Origin: Acidobacteriota bacterium
GTDB taxonomy: Bacteria; Acidobacteriota; Thermoanaerobaculia; Multivoradales; Multivoraceae
Assembly (NCBI GenBank): GCA_028875725.1
Contig: JAPPCR010000015.1
Coordinates: 62,001 to 126,000, forward strand
DNA: 64,000 bases
Direction: 5' to 3'
The position numbers and the translations under genes are program-made. A model generated the notes under the pieces. The model was not told where the DNA came from, did not search any database, and saw only the letters and a program-made list of their open reading frames with translations. Shown here one piece after another: positions 29,637 to 38,887 of the stretch (positions are counted from its first letter, which is position 1; every line of letters begins with the position of its first letter).

Positions 29637-31618
29637 CGCCAGCGCCGGCGATCCGCCGCCCGAGGCGCGACAGGCCCATCGCCACGGGGGTCGTCACCGC
29701 TGCCCTTGCCGCCGCCCTCGTGCTCCCACCTGGAGCGGGCAACGCCCAGCCACAGCTTCTTCCGCTCGACCGGCCGCGTACCGACGACTACGAGCAGCCC
29801 GTCCAGGAACAACTGCGCGCCGCCCGCGATGCGCTCGACCGTCTGCTCGAGGAACCCGGTACGGATCGCCTTCAACTCGCGGCCGCCTTCGGGCACATGG
29901 GCCAGCTCTACCTCGTCTACGACTTCTGGCGGATCGCGCGACCCGCGCTGAACAACGCCGAAACGCTCGACCCGACGGACGCCCGCTGGCCCTACTACCG
30001 CGCTATCGCCAACACGTACGACGGTAACGACGAAGGCACCGTCGCGGCGCTCGACCAAGTTCTCGAGCTCGCGCCCGAGGATCTCGCAGCAAGGACGCGG
30101 CGCGCCTACGCGATGCTGGACCTTGACCGCTCCGAGGAGGCAGCGGAGGAATGCCGCCGCATTCTCGAACTCGACCCCAACAACTCGGCGGCCCTTGCCG
30201 GTCTCGGTCGTGTGGAGTTCGAGGCCGGCAGCTTCGAGCGAGCGCTCGAGCACTTCACGAAAGCGCTCGACGGACAGCCCGAGGGCTCCGCCATCCACCA
30301 CCGGATCGGGCTCGCCCTGAGACGTCTCGGACGCCGGGAAGAGGCGGCGGATCACTTGGCGCGGAACAGGCAGATCCCGATCAGCTACGCCGATCCCCTC
30401 TACTCGGCGATGCAGGCGCTCAATGTGAGCCGCAGGGCCATCTTCGCGCGCGGCGCCGAGGCGATGCGCACCGGTGAGCCGGCGCTCGCCCTCGCGGCGT
30501 TTGAAGCGGCGCTCCGCGCCTTGCCGGACGATCCCGAGACCCTCTTCAACGTCGCCATGGCTCTCATAGACCTCGGAGACAAGCCGGCCGCCGAGGAACG
30601 CCTGCGGGAGGCGATCGCCCTCGACCCCGAGTACCGGGAACCCCGCTTCAACCTGGCGCTGATGCTGGCCGAACGGAATGACATGGAGGAGGCTGAACGC
30701 CACTTCCGGCGGGCAACGGAGATCGACCCGGACGACCTGGACGCCAGGACGCGATGGGGCGACGCGCTGGCCCGTCTCGGCAGGACGGACGACGCGATCG
30801 AGGTACTCACCGCCGTCCTGGCGGTCGACGCCGCCCTGCCGGCGGCCCAGCTCGCCCTCGGCGCGGCCCGGCAAGCCGAGGGCAACGTGGAAGCGGCCAG
30901 GAAAGCCCTGAACCGGGTCCTGGAGGCCGCGCCGGGCGCTTCCCGGGAGCGGTCGGAGGCCCACTATCGTCTGGCGGCGCTACTGGAAGCGGAGGCCGCG
31001 GAAACGATCGGTAGACGTCCTGCCGGCGACGACGACGCGGAAGCCGAGTCGCACCTGCGCGAAGCCCTGGAACTGGACCCGGACTTCGCCGAAGCTCACG
31101 TCCTGCTGGGCCGCCTGCTCGGACAGCAGGAGCGCTTCCCGGAAGCGGCGGGACACTTCGCCCGCGCGCTCGTTCAGGACCCGTCGAACTCCGGCTGGCA
31201 TCGCGACCGCGCGATGGCCCTCATCCTCGCCCGCCGCTACCCGGCGGCGCGGGGAGCGCTGGCAAGCGCCCGGCGTGCGGTCGCCAGCTCAGGCGACGAC
31301 GTGGCGGCAGCAGCGGAGCACCTCGACACCCTGCTGGCGCGCCTCCTCGCCGCCAGTCCCGATGCTCAGGTCCGAAACGGTGGCGAGGCGCTCGCCATCG
31401 CGCAGCGCCTGATGACCGACCGGCCAAGCGTGGAGCACGCGGAGACGCTCGCCATGGCCCTGGCCGAGGTCGGCGACTTCGACCGCGCCGCGGCGCTCCA
31501 GAGCCAGCTCATCACCGAAGTCGAGCGTCAGGGCGGAGTGCCCACCGACGGCCAGCGCCAGCGTCTCGATTCCTACCTGGCCGGCGAGCCGGTCCGCGAG
31601 CCGTGGTTCCAGCCCTGA
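29633..31618 (+). CDS. Exported TPR-repeat protein
   Basis: A 661-residue protein with N-terminal signal (PIATGVVTAALAAALVLPPGAGNAQ) and about a dozen tetratricopeptide repeats with the usual A/L/Y/A/P spacing, for instance DLAARTRRAYAMLDLDRSEEAAEE-like units and ELDPDFAEAHVLLGRLL. TPR superhelices bind partner proteins; no catalytic motif is visible. The GTG start overlaps the stop of the CRTAC1 gene (GTGA), and the end overlaps the next CRTAC1 gene by 16 nt, so the row is one operon. It may scaffold the CRTAC1 proteins, by inference. Confidence 0.85.
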   Translation: MTPAPAIRRPRRDRPIATGVVTAALAAALVLPPGAGNAQPQLLPLDRPRTDDYEQPVQEQLRAARDALDRLLEEPGTDRLQLAAAFGHMGQLYLVYDFWRIARPALNNAETLDPTDARWPYYRAIANTYDGNDEGTVAALDQVLELAPEDLAARTRRAYAMLDLDRSEEAAEECRRILELDPNNSAALAGLGRVEFEAGSFERALEHFTKALDGQPEGSAIHHRIGLALRRLGRREEAADHLARNRQIPISYADPLYSAMQALNVSRRAIFARGAEAMRTGEPALALAAFEAALRALPDDPETLFNVAMALIDLGDKPAAEERLREAIALDPEYREPRFNLALMLAERNDMEEAERHFRRATEIDPDDLDARTRWGDALARLGRTDDAIEVLTAVLAVDAALPAAQLALGAARQAEGNVEAARKALNRVLEAAPGASRERSEAHYRLAALLEAEAAETIGRRPAGDDDAEAESHLREALELDPDFAEAHVLLGRLLGQQERFPEAAGHFARALVQDPSNSGWHRDRAMALILARRYPAARGALASARRAVASSGDDVAAAAEHLDTLLARLLAASPDAQVRNGGEALAIAQRLMTDRPSVEHAETLAMALAEVGDFDRAAALQSQLITEVERQGGVPTDGQRQRLDSYLAGEPVREPWFQP

Positions 31619-33285
31619 TCGTTCTCGGAGCGGCGCTCGCGGCTCCCGCCCAGCAGCCGGCGGCAGGCGGCGGAATCCGTTTCGTCGACGCGGCCGACGC
31701 CTGGGGGGTCGACTTCCGCCACCGCAACGGCGCCGGCGGCGACTTCTTCATGATCGAGACCCTGGGCGGCGGCGTCGTCGCCTTCGACTACGACGGCGAC
31801 GGGGACGACGATCTCCTGTTCGTCGACAGCGGCCAACCCGAGCCCTACGGCGGCGAACCGGGCGCGACGACCCTGCTGCGCAACGACGGCGGCCGGTTCA
31901 CGGACGTCACCGAGACCTCCGGGCTGCACCTCGACAGCTACGGCATGGGGGCCGCGGCCGGTGACGTCGACGGCGACGGAGACCCCGACCTCTACCTGAC
32001 CGCTTTCGGCCCGAACCGTCTGTGGCTCAACGATGGCGACGGCAGCTTCAGCCCGGCGCCCGCCGATGGCGCCGCGGCCGACCCGTCCTGGAGCGCCTCG
32101 GCCGCTTTCGGCGATGTCGACCTCGACGGCGATCTCGACCTCTACGTGACGAACTACGTCGACTTCGCCTACGACAACAACAAGGTCTGCGGCGTGGAGG
32201 AAACCGGCCGGCGAAGCTATTGCCATCCGGACGTCTACGGGGACCTTCAGGACCGCTTCTACCGCAACGAGCTCGCCGTGCGGGGAGACGCGACCTTCGC
32301 CGACGCGACGGCCGCCACCGGGATCGAGGGTGCGCGCGGCGCCGGCCTGGGCGTCGTCATCACCGATCTCGACGGCGACCGCCGGCCGGATGTCTACGTC
32401 GCCAACGACATGGACGCGAACTTCCACTTCCTGAACCGGACCCGGAACGACGCTCTTCGGTTCGTCGACGATGCGCTGCTCGCCGGCACGGCGCTCTCCC
32501 ACCGCGGCCAGCCCGAGGCCGGCATGGGCATCGCCGTCGGCGACATCGACGCAAACGGCTTCGACGACCTCGTCGTGACCCACCTCGACCGCGAAACCAA
32601 CGCTTTGTACTCGAACCGCGGCGACGGCGTCTTTCTCGATCGGCGCTTCGCCGCCGGGATCGCCGAGCCTTCGCAACCGTACGTCGGCTTCGGCGTCGAC
32701 CTCGCCGACTTCGACCTGGACGGCGACCTCGACCTGGCAATCGCCAACGGCCACGTCCTGCACGACATCTCCGAGCACGCGCAAGGTCCCCGCGAGACGT
32801 ACGCACAGCCGAACCAGATCCTCGAGTACCGCGAGGGCCGCTTCCAGCCGGCGCCCGGCGCCGGCCTCTCCGCCGCCGGCGTCAGCCGGGGCCTGGCGAC
32901 AGCCGACCTGGACCTGGACGGCGACCTGGACCTCGCCATCGCGAACTGCAACGGCCCCGCGGAGGTCTACGCCAACGAGAGCGGCCGTCTGGGCGGTAGT
33001 CTCCGCGTCGATCTGTTCGACCGCGCGAGCGCGAACCGGCGCGGAATCGGCGCCGTGCTGGAGCTGGGCACGGAGACGGGAACGCAGCGCCGGGAGGTCC
33101 GGGCCGGTTCCTCCTACCTGTCGCGGAACTCCCTGACCCAGTCCTTCGGCGTGCCGTTCGGCGACGGCGGCGCGGCGCCGGAAGAGGCCGGCGCGGCCGT
33201 GAGTCTCGACGTTCTGTGGCCCGGCGCCGCGACGCTGCGACTGGCCCGCCTGCCGTCCGACGCCAGGATCCGCGTCGTCCGCTGA
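31603..33285 (+). CDS. CRTAC1-like protein (FG-GAP/VCBS plus ASPIC/UnbV)
   Basis: A 560-residue paralogue of the gene at 27885. A short signal (MVPALIVLGAALAAPAQQ) leads into repeated calcium loops (DYDGDGDDDLLFVD, DVDGDGDPDLYLT, DVDLDGDLDLYVT, DLDGDRRPDVYVA, DLDLDGDLDLAI). The two-Cys loop is KVCGVEETGRRSYCHPDVYGD. The C-terminus has the ASPIC/UnbV features (NRRGIGAVLELGTETG, SSYLSRNSLTQSFGV). GTG start inside the end of the upstream TPR gene by 16 nt. Likely exported to periplasm or surface. Confidence 0.87.
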   Translation: MVPALIVLGAALAAPAQQPAAGGGIRFVDAADAWGVDFRHRNGAGGDFFMIETLGGGVVAFDYDGDGDDDLLFVDSGQPEPYGGEPGATTLLRNDGGRFTDVTETSGLHLDSYGMGAAAGDVDGDGDPDLYLTAFGPNRLWLNDGDGSFSPAPADGAAADPSWSASAAFGDVDLDGDLDLYVTNYVDFAYDNNKVCGVEETGRRSYCHPDVYGDLQDRFYRNELAVRGDATFADATAATGIEGARGAGLGVVITDLDGDRRPDVYVANDMDANFHFLNRTRNDALRFVDDALLAGTALSHRGQPEAGMGIAVGDIDANGFDDLVVTHLDRETNALYSNRGDGVFLDRRFAAGIAEPSQPYVGFGVDLADFDLDGDLDLAIANGHVLHDISEHAQGPRETYAQPNQILEYREGRFQPAPGAGLSAAGVSRGLATADLDLDGDLDLAIANCNGPAEVYANESGRLGGSLRVDLFDRASANRRGIGAVLELGTETGTQRREVRAGSSYLSRNSLTQSFGVPFGDGGAAPEEAGAAVSLDVLWPGAATLRLARLPSDARIRVVR

Positions 33286-33294
33286 CTTTGGGGC

Positions 33295-33300
33295 TAGCAT
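33295..33300 (+). promoter_or_regulatory. -10 element, leaderless start of TPR gene
   Basis: TAGCAT ends 8 nt before the ATG at 33309 in the only real gap (23 bp) of the CRTAC1/TPR row, with no Shine-Dalgarno. It may give the last gene its own promoter. Confidence 0.45.
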
Positions 33301-33308
33301 CCCCAACG

Positions 33309-35579
33309 ATGAGGGTCTCAGGCAAACGACTCGTCGCGCTCGCCCTGCCCAGCTTGATCGCCGCGAGTGCAGTGGCGGCCCAGGAAGTACCGTCCGCACT
33401 GGGCGATGCAATGGCGCTCGTCGAGCAGGGAGACACCGCCGGCGCGATCGCCGCCCTCGACGGACTGGTCCAGCAGCCCGGCGCACCCGAGATCGCCTTC
33501 GCAGCACTCGGAGCGCTTCTTCTCGAGACGGGGAACGCGGAACGGGCGCTCGCGGTCCTGGCGCCCCTCGCCGACCGCGACCCGCCCGATCCCGCGGCCC
33601 TGTTCAACGCCGGTCGTGCGGCGGAAGCGCTGGGACGCATCCAGGACGCCGCGTCCTACTACCAGCGATCGATCGAGATCGAGCCGCTGTCGCCGGCGCT
33701 GCGCGCCCTGGGCATGATGATCGGACGCCTGGGTCGTGCCGGCGACGCCTACCCGTACCTTCGGCCATGGAGCAACGCGAACCCCGATGACCTGGACGCA
33801 CGGATGGCGGCTGCCTGGGGTGCGGTCGCACTCGGGCGGCCGCGCGACGCCGAGAAGTTGATCGAGAACCTGGATCCGGAGGATCAGCAGGTACAACTGC
33901 TCCGCGGCCGGGTTCTCCTTCTACGCGACGATCCGTGGGGCGCACTGGCCGAACTCCAGCCGCTGGCCGCGGCTCCTCCGGCGCACCTGGAGCGAGGCAT
34001 TCGCAGCGCCCTCGCCACTGCCTATCTCCTGGTCGGCGAGGCGGACGGAGCGATCCAGCAACTCGAGCGCCTGTCGCCCGAGGATCCGGAGCTTGTCGGC
34101 CGCCTCGCCCGCGCCTACTACCAGGCCGGTCGAACCGCTGACGCGATCGCCGCGCTGGCGGCTTTCGTCGAACCGCTCGCGACCGCCACACCGCCTGCGG
34201 GCGCTTCAACCGATCTCGCAAGGGAGTTGACCTATGACTACGGGCGATTCCTGCACGCTGCCGGCGAGACCGAACGCGCCCTGCCCTTCCTGCGTCTCGC
34301 GGCGGATCTCGACCCGAACGTGCCAGAGACCTTCCGCACTCTCGGACAGGTGCTCTCCGCTCTCGGCCAGCGAGAAGAGGCCGAGGAAGCCGTGCAGCGA
34401 TTCCGGGATCTCACTGCCGCGGCGGATCGATCCGATCCCCAACAGGGAAGCCTCGACGATCCGACCGGCCACGCCATCCGGCTGGCGCTTCAACGATCCG
34501 GAAGCGGCGACGCGGAGGGGGCCCTGGAGGCCCTCGCCCGGGAGGGTCGGCTGGCGCCGGACGATCCGAGACCCGCGATCGCCGCCTCCTCCGTCCTTCT
34601 GCACGCGGGCCGCCGCGAGGAAGCACTGGCGGCCGTGGAGCGGGCCCTCGACATGGCTCCGGCGAACGCGGACGGGCTCTACCAACGCGGCGCCGTCCTG
34701 ATGGCGATGCAGGAACCGGGCGAGGCCGAAGAGATGTTCCGGCAGTCGCTGACGGTCTCCCCGCAGCACATTGCCGCGCTCTCCGACTTCGCCGTCCTGT
34801 TGATGAGCCAGGGGCGCAACGACGAAGCAGCCCGACACCTTCGAACGGTTCTAGAACTTCGCCCAGACGACCCACTGGCCCAACGGCACCTCGACCAGTT
34901 GCAGACCGCACCTCCCGCGACCGGGAGCGACGGCGGGCCGGAGGTCGATCGCTTCCGCAGTGCGATCGAAGTCGATCCGGAGGACCCGGGCGCCTGGGCC
35001 CGCCTTGGCGCCGCACTCCTTCTCGAGCGCCGCTTCCGCGCCGCCGAAGAACCGCTCCGCCGCGCCGTCGAACTCGATCCCACGAACGTAGGAACCCGGA
35101 TCGCCCTGGCGTCCGCGCTGTGGGAGGACAATCAGCCGGACGAAGCGCTGCTGCATGCCCGGGAGGCCGCGACGCTGCGACCGGCCGATCCCGCGCCCCA
35201 CCGTCTGCTCGGCGGCATCCTGCTCTGGCGCGGGGAGTACATGGGAGCAGCGGAGTCGCTTGAGCGTTCCACGTCGCTGGCGGAGCCCGATGCCGAGCAG
35301 CTACTGGAGCTCGCCAGGGCCTGGGAAGGCGCCGCCGGAGCGGAGCCCGGGCGAACCGGGGACCTGCTGCAGCGGGCGGAAGCTGCCTACCGCCGGGCGA
35401 CGACGCTGGCGCCCGAACACAGCGAGGCGGTCTACGGCCTCGCCCAGGTCCTGCGACAGCTCGGGCGAACCGAAGAGGCCAGGGCGCAGATGGAGAGGTA
35501 CCAGGCCCTCTACGACCGCGACCAGCGGGAAGCACGCGAGCGGGGTCGGGCTTCGGAGTCCGGCGCTCCGCCGCGCTAG
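33309..35579 (+). CDS. Exported TPR-repeat protein
   Basis: A 756-residue protein with signal MRVSGKRLVALALPSLIAASAVAAQ and TPR units from end to end (for example PAALFNAGRAAEALGRIQDAASYYQRS, and NADGLYQRGAVLMAMQEPGEAEEMF, both shortened). No enzyme motif. It is longer than but similar in build to the TPR protein at 29633 and completes the CRTAC1-TPR-CRTAC1-TPR order. The convergent sulfatase-TPR gene ends 7 bp after its stop. Function unknown beyond protein binding. Confidence 0.85.
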   Translation: MRVSGKRLVALALPSLIAASAVAAQEVPSALGDAMALVEQGDTAGAIAALDGLVQQPGAPEIAFAALGALLLETGNAERALAVLAPLADRDPPDPAALFNAGRAAEALGRIQDAASYYQRSIEIEPLSPALRALGMMIGRLGRAGDAYPYLRPWSNANPDDLDARMAAAWGAVALGRPRDAEKLIENLDPEDQQVQLLRGRVLLLRDDPWGALAELQPLAAAPPAHLERGIRSALATAYLLVGEADGAIQQLERLSPEDPELVGRLARAYYQAGRTADAIAALAAFVEPLATATPPAGASTDLARELTYDYGRFLHAAGETERALPFLRLAADLDPNVPETFRTLGQVLSALGQREEAEEAVQRFRDLTAAADRSDPQQGSLDDPTGHAIRLALQRSGSGDAEGALEALAREGRLAPDDPRPAIAASSVLLHAGRREEALAAVERALDMAPANADGLYQRGAVLMAMQEPGEAEEMFRQSLTVSPQHIAALSDFAVLLMSQGRNDEAARHLRTVLELRPDDPLAQRHLDQLQTAPPATGSDGGPEVDRFRSAIEVDPEDPGAWARLGAALLLERRFRAAEEPLRRAVELDPTNVGTRIALASALWEDNQPDEALLHAREAATLRPADPAPHRLLGGILLWRGEYMGAAESLERSTSLAEPDAEQLLELARAWEGAAGAEPGRTGDLLQRAEAAYRRATTLAPEHSEAVYGLAQVLRQLGRTEEARAQMERYQALYDRDQREARERGRASESGAPPR

Positions 35580-35586
35580 TGTGCGG

Positions 35587-37743
35587 CTAAAGGCCGCGCA
35601 GCAGAGCCCGTACCGTCTGGAGGTCCGCCGCGCGCCTCGCGCGCAGGGCGGGCGCCGACGCCTCGCGAACGAACCTCTCGAGCGCCGGGCGGGCGATCGC
35701 CCGCCGGCCGGAACGGGCCGCCACCGTCGCCAGGTTGAAGAGCACGTCCAGGTCGCCGGGCCCGACCTCGACCGACCTCTGCCACGCCTCCAACGCCTCG
35801 TCGATCCGATCCTGATTGGCCAGGGACATGCCGAGGTAGTTCCAGGCGAGCGGTAACTGCGAATTGAGCGCCAGCGCTTCACGGGCCTCGATCTCGGAAG
35901 CCGGCCAGTCGCCGGCGTGAAGCGCCGCCAGCGCCAGGTTCTGCCGCGCCACCGGATTCCGCTCGTCAATCCCGATCGACCGCTCCAGGATCTCGCGGGC
36001 GCGGACCGTCATTCCGGCCTCGGCGAGAACGAGCCCGAACACGTTCAGCGCCTCGGGATCGCCGGAATCCGCGTAGCGCTCCATCAGCCGGACCGCGTCC
36101 GCCGCCCGGCCGACCTCGGACAGCGTCAGCGCCAGTTGACGGTGCAGCGAAGCCGACGCGAGCCGGCGCCGCTCGGCGTCGATCATGACGCCCAGAGCTT
36201 CCTCCACCTTGCCCTGTTCGAGCAGCGCCTGGGCCAGGATCCTGTAGCCGAGGCCCATCTCGGGCCGGCGCTCGATCACCCCGCGGGCGAGCCGCTCCGC
36301 CTCCCCATGGCGTCCTGCCTGGAACGCCTCCGACCAGGCCTGGATCGCCCGGTCGAGGTCCACCAGCCGCTTCGGGTCGTCCTCCGGTCCGTAGCTCTCG
36401 GGAAGGGCCGCGCCGCCGGACGAACCGAGGTAGCCGAGGCTCTCGAGCGCCCGTCGCTCCTCCTCGCTCACCGCGCCGACCGCCGGCGGCCACTCGGACT
36501 CCTCCGGCAGCAGGGCCGCGAGCCGCGACGCGACGTCGGACTCGGCGCCGTGCAGGTTCCTCGCCTCGGCCGGATCGGCGTTCAGGTCGTAGAGCTCGGC
36601 CTCCGGCAGCGAAACGTACTTCAGGAGCCGGCGGTCACCCTCGCCGGTCGCCTCCGTTGCCTCCGCGATCACGCCGCGGAGAGGCGCCCACCCGCGCTGC
36701 AGGTTCGCCTGCAACGCCTCGAAGTAGGTGGACCGGCCGTCCACCGGCGCGCGCCACAGGCTGCGCCCCACCATCTCCGGCAGCGCCTCCGCATCCACGC
36801 CCGCCGCCTCCAGCATCGTCGGCAGAACGTCGATATGGCGCACGGCGTGGTCGTGCCGCGCCGGCGCCAGTTCCTTCGCCCACAACACGAGAGGCACCTG
36901 CAGCGTCTCGTCGTAGGCGAACAGGCCGTGTGTCTCCTCGCCGTGCTCACCGAGCGCCTCGCCGTGGTCGGACGTCACGACGACCAGCACACCACCCCCC
37001 GCGCCCGCCGGCGCCACGTCCGCGAGCAGACGGCCGACATGGTCGTCGGCGGCCGCGACCTCGCCCAGGTACGGCTCCCCCGGAAACCGGGAAGCGAACG
37101 GCTCGGGCGGTTCGTAGGGCGCGTGGGGCTCGTAGAAGTGGGCCCACAGGAAGCGGCGTTCACCGTCGTGGCGGCGCCACCAGGCGGACGCCGCCGCCAC
37201 CACTTCGGCGCCGCCGCGCTCGGCGACCGCGAAGCCGACCGTCGAGCCCTCCGGATAGGAGTCGTCGTAGAACTCGAAGCCCCGGTCGAGCCCGTAGCGC
37301 GCGTCCAGCGGGAAGGCGGCCACCACGGCGCCGGTGCGGAAACCCGCGTCCAGGAACGCCTCGGCGGCGGTCGGGACTGTCTCCGGCAGGACGAACCCGG
37401 CGTTGTCCCGCACTCCGTGCTGGTACGGCAACTGACCCGTCAGCAGGTTCGCGTGAGACGGCAGCGTCATCACGTTGTGGGCGTGGGCACGCTCGAACAC
37501 CCAGCCTTCCGCCGCCAGCCGGTCGAGGTACGGGGTCGGCGCGGCCGCGTTGCCTCCAAAACCCGTCGCGTCGGCCCGCAGGGTGTCGATCGTGATCAGA
37601 ACGACGTCCCGCGCGAAACCGGGAGCAGGCGTAGGCGGCCAGGACGCCGTCTCGCGGACCGCCTCCGGCGAACTCTCATCGGCAGCCGGCTCGCACGCCG
37701 CGACCGCGAGCGCGGTCAGCAACAGGGCGACGAACGGTCTCAG
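35587..37743 (-). CDS. Sulfatase-like/TPR lipoprotein, CTG start
   Basis: A 718-residue lipoprotein: with CTG as start the N-terminus reads MRPFVALLLTALAVAACEP, a clean signal with lipobox AVAAC. Residues about 40-440 are an alkaline-phosphatase-superfamily domain with VLITIDTLRADATGFGG, THE nucleophile region NVMTLPSHANLLTG, HFYEPHAPYEPPEPF and SDHGEALGEHGEETHG. The usual FGly Cys/Ser is Thr (TLPSH). TPR repeats fill the C-terminal part. CTG overlaps the TGA of the upstream gene (CTGA); no ATG, GTG or TTG gives a signal peptide. True sulfatase activity is doubtful; a phospho-group hydrolase or transferase is possible. Confidence 0.83.
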   Translation of the reverse strand: MRPFVALLLTALAVAACEPAADESSPEAVRETASWPPTPAPGFARDVVLITIDTLRADATGFGGNAAAPTPYLDRLAAEGWVFERAHAHNVMTLPSHANLLTGQLPYQHGVRDNAGFVLPETVPTAAEAFLDAGFRTGAVVAAFPLDARYGLDRGFEFYDDSYPEGSTVGFAVAERGGAEVVAAASAWWRRHDGERRFLWAHFYEPHAPYEPPEPFASRFPGEPYLGEVAAADDHVGRLLADVAPAGAGGGVLVVVTSDHGEALGEHGEETHGLFAYDETLQVPLVLWAKELAPARHDHAVRHIDVLPTMLEAAGVDAEALPEMVGRSLWRAPVDGRSTYFEALQANLQRGWAPLRGVIAEATEATGEGDRRLLKYVSLPEAELYDLNADPAEARNLHGAESDVASRLAALLPEESEWPPAVGAVSEEERRALESLGYLGSSGGAALPESYGPEDDPKRLVDLDRAIQAWSEAFQAGRHGEAERLARGVIERRPEMGLGYRILAQALLEQGKVEEALGVMIDAERRRLASASLHRQLALTLSEVGRAADAVRLMERYADSGDPEALNVFGLVLAEAGMTVRAREILERSIGIDERNPVARQNLALAALHAGDWPASEIEAREALALNSQLPLAWNYLGMSLANQDRIDEALEAWQRSVEVGPGDLDVLFNLATVAARSGRRAIARPALERFVREASAPALRARRAADLQTVRALLRGL

Positions 37744-38693
37744 AGCGATTCCAGGTACTCCGCGAACTGCTTCGCCTCCTCGGCCCTTTCGCCGTCCGGC
37801 ACGAGTTCGAGCAGCTTGCGAAAGTCCGCGGCGGCAGCCTCGTTCTGGCTCGCCGCCATTCTCGCCAGGCCGCGGTAGTAGTAGGCGTCGGCCCACTCCG
37901 GCTCGCGCTCGATCGCCGCGGTCAGCTTCTCGACCGCACCTTCGAAGTCGTTCTGGTTGTAGAGATCAACCCCCTCACGCAGGAGGATCTCCGGATCGGC
38001 GCGCAGGTCCTCCGGCAGCCGCTCCAGATACTGCTGCGCCTCCTCGGATCGGCCGAGAACGGTCAGCCGACGGCTCATCAGCCGCAGCGCGTCCACGTTC
38101 TCGGGCGCCAGGGCAAGCGCCTTCTCCAGGTTCGCGATCGCCTCGTCGTCCCGCTCCAGGCGCGCCTGAGTCTGCGCGATGATCACCAGGACCGAGGCTT
38201 TCGCCCCGTCCGGCAAGGACGGCAGGGCTTCGCTGAAGACCGCGAGCGCCCCCTCGAAGTCCTCGACGGCGAGCAGGCCGTTGCCCTGCTCCAGCAGTCC
38301 GCGCGCCGCCTGGGCCGACGCGTCGTCCGTCAGGCCGCCCGCCTCGACCTGGCGGAGGTTCGTCCTCAACACCGGGCGATCCGCGCCGGTGGCGTACTCG
38401 TTGACCATCACCTCGTGCTCTGTGGGAACGAAGCCCGTCTTCGACACGAGAACGATCCAGTTGCCGCTCGCCAGGCCCCCCTTTGCCCACCGGCCCCGGC
38501 GGTCCGTCTGAACCTCCTCCGGTCCGGCGCCGTCCAGGGTCAGCTTGACTGTCGCCCCTTGGACGGACTCGCCCTCGGAGTCCTCGACGGTGCCGCTGAG
38601 ACGCCCCCGGCCAGCCCAACCTTGAGCCGAGAGGAAAGCCGCCAGCAGGAGTCCGGCAATGCCCGCCGCGCAGATTCGGATGCGATAGCTCAT
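37740..38693 (-). CDS. Exported carboxypeptidase-regulatory-like and TPR protein
   Basis: A 317-residue protein with signal MSYRIRICAAGIAGLLLAAFL. Residues 30-120 are a carboxypeptidase-regulatory-like beta-sandwich (RLSGTVEDSEGESVQGATVKL, then GRWAKGGLASGNW), followed by five or so TPR repeats to the end. A strong GGGAGG precedes the ATG by 5 nt, and a TAGCAT lies about 43 nt upstream as a possible -10. The stop overlaps the CTG of the sulfatase-like gene, so both lipoprotein and TPR protein are likely made together. Confidence 0.83.
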   Translation of the reverse strand: MSYRIRICAAGIAGLLLAAFLSAQGWAGRGRLSGTVEDSEGESVQGATVKLTLDGAGPEEVQTDRRGRWAKGGLASGNWIVLVSKTGFVPTEHEVMVNEYATGADRPVLRTNLRQVEAGGLTDDASAQAARGLLEQGNGLLAVEDFEGALAVFSEALPSLPDGAKASVLVIIAQTQARLERDDEAIANLEKALALAPENVDALRLMSRRLTVLGRSEEAQQYLERLPEDLRADPEILLREGVDLYNQNDFEGAVEKLTAAIEREPEWADAYYYRGLARMAASQNEAAAADFRKLLELVPDGERAEEAKQFAEYLESL

Positions 38694-38780
38694 GAGTCCT
38701 CCCCCAACGTGCCGAGAACGCTGATCCTGCAGCGATGCTACTACCAAGCCGCACGGTGCAGTGGACAAACCGCGCCAATT

Positions 38781-38818
38781 GAAAACCGCCGCCCCCGGAC
38801 AAGCCCGGAGGCGGCGGT
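38781..38818 (-). terminator. Intrinsic terminator of the TonB receptor gene
   Basis: Read on the minus strand: ACCGCCGCC pairs with GGCGGCGGT (9 bp, 38818-38810 with 38793-38785), an imperfect upper stem and a small loop, then TTTTC. It lies about 70 nt past the receptor stop. The rest of the 194-bp gap holds the leader of the next gene. Confidence 0.75.
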
Positions 38819-38887
38819 CGTTCGAAGCAGAAGGCTAAGGCCGGAGGCGAAAGGCGTTAACCGTTCCGCCCCCGACTGCCTTGTCAC

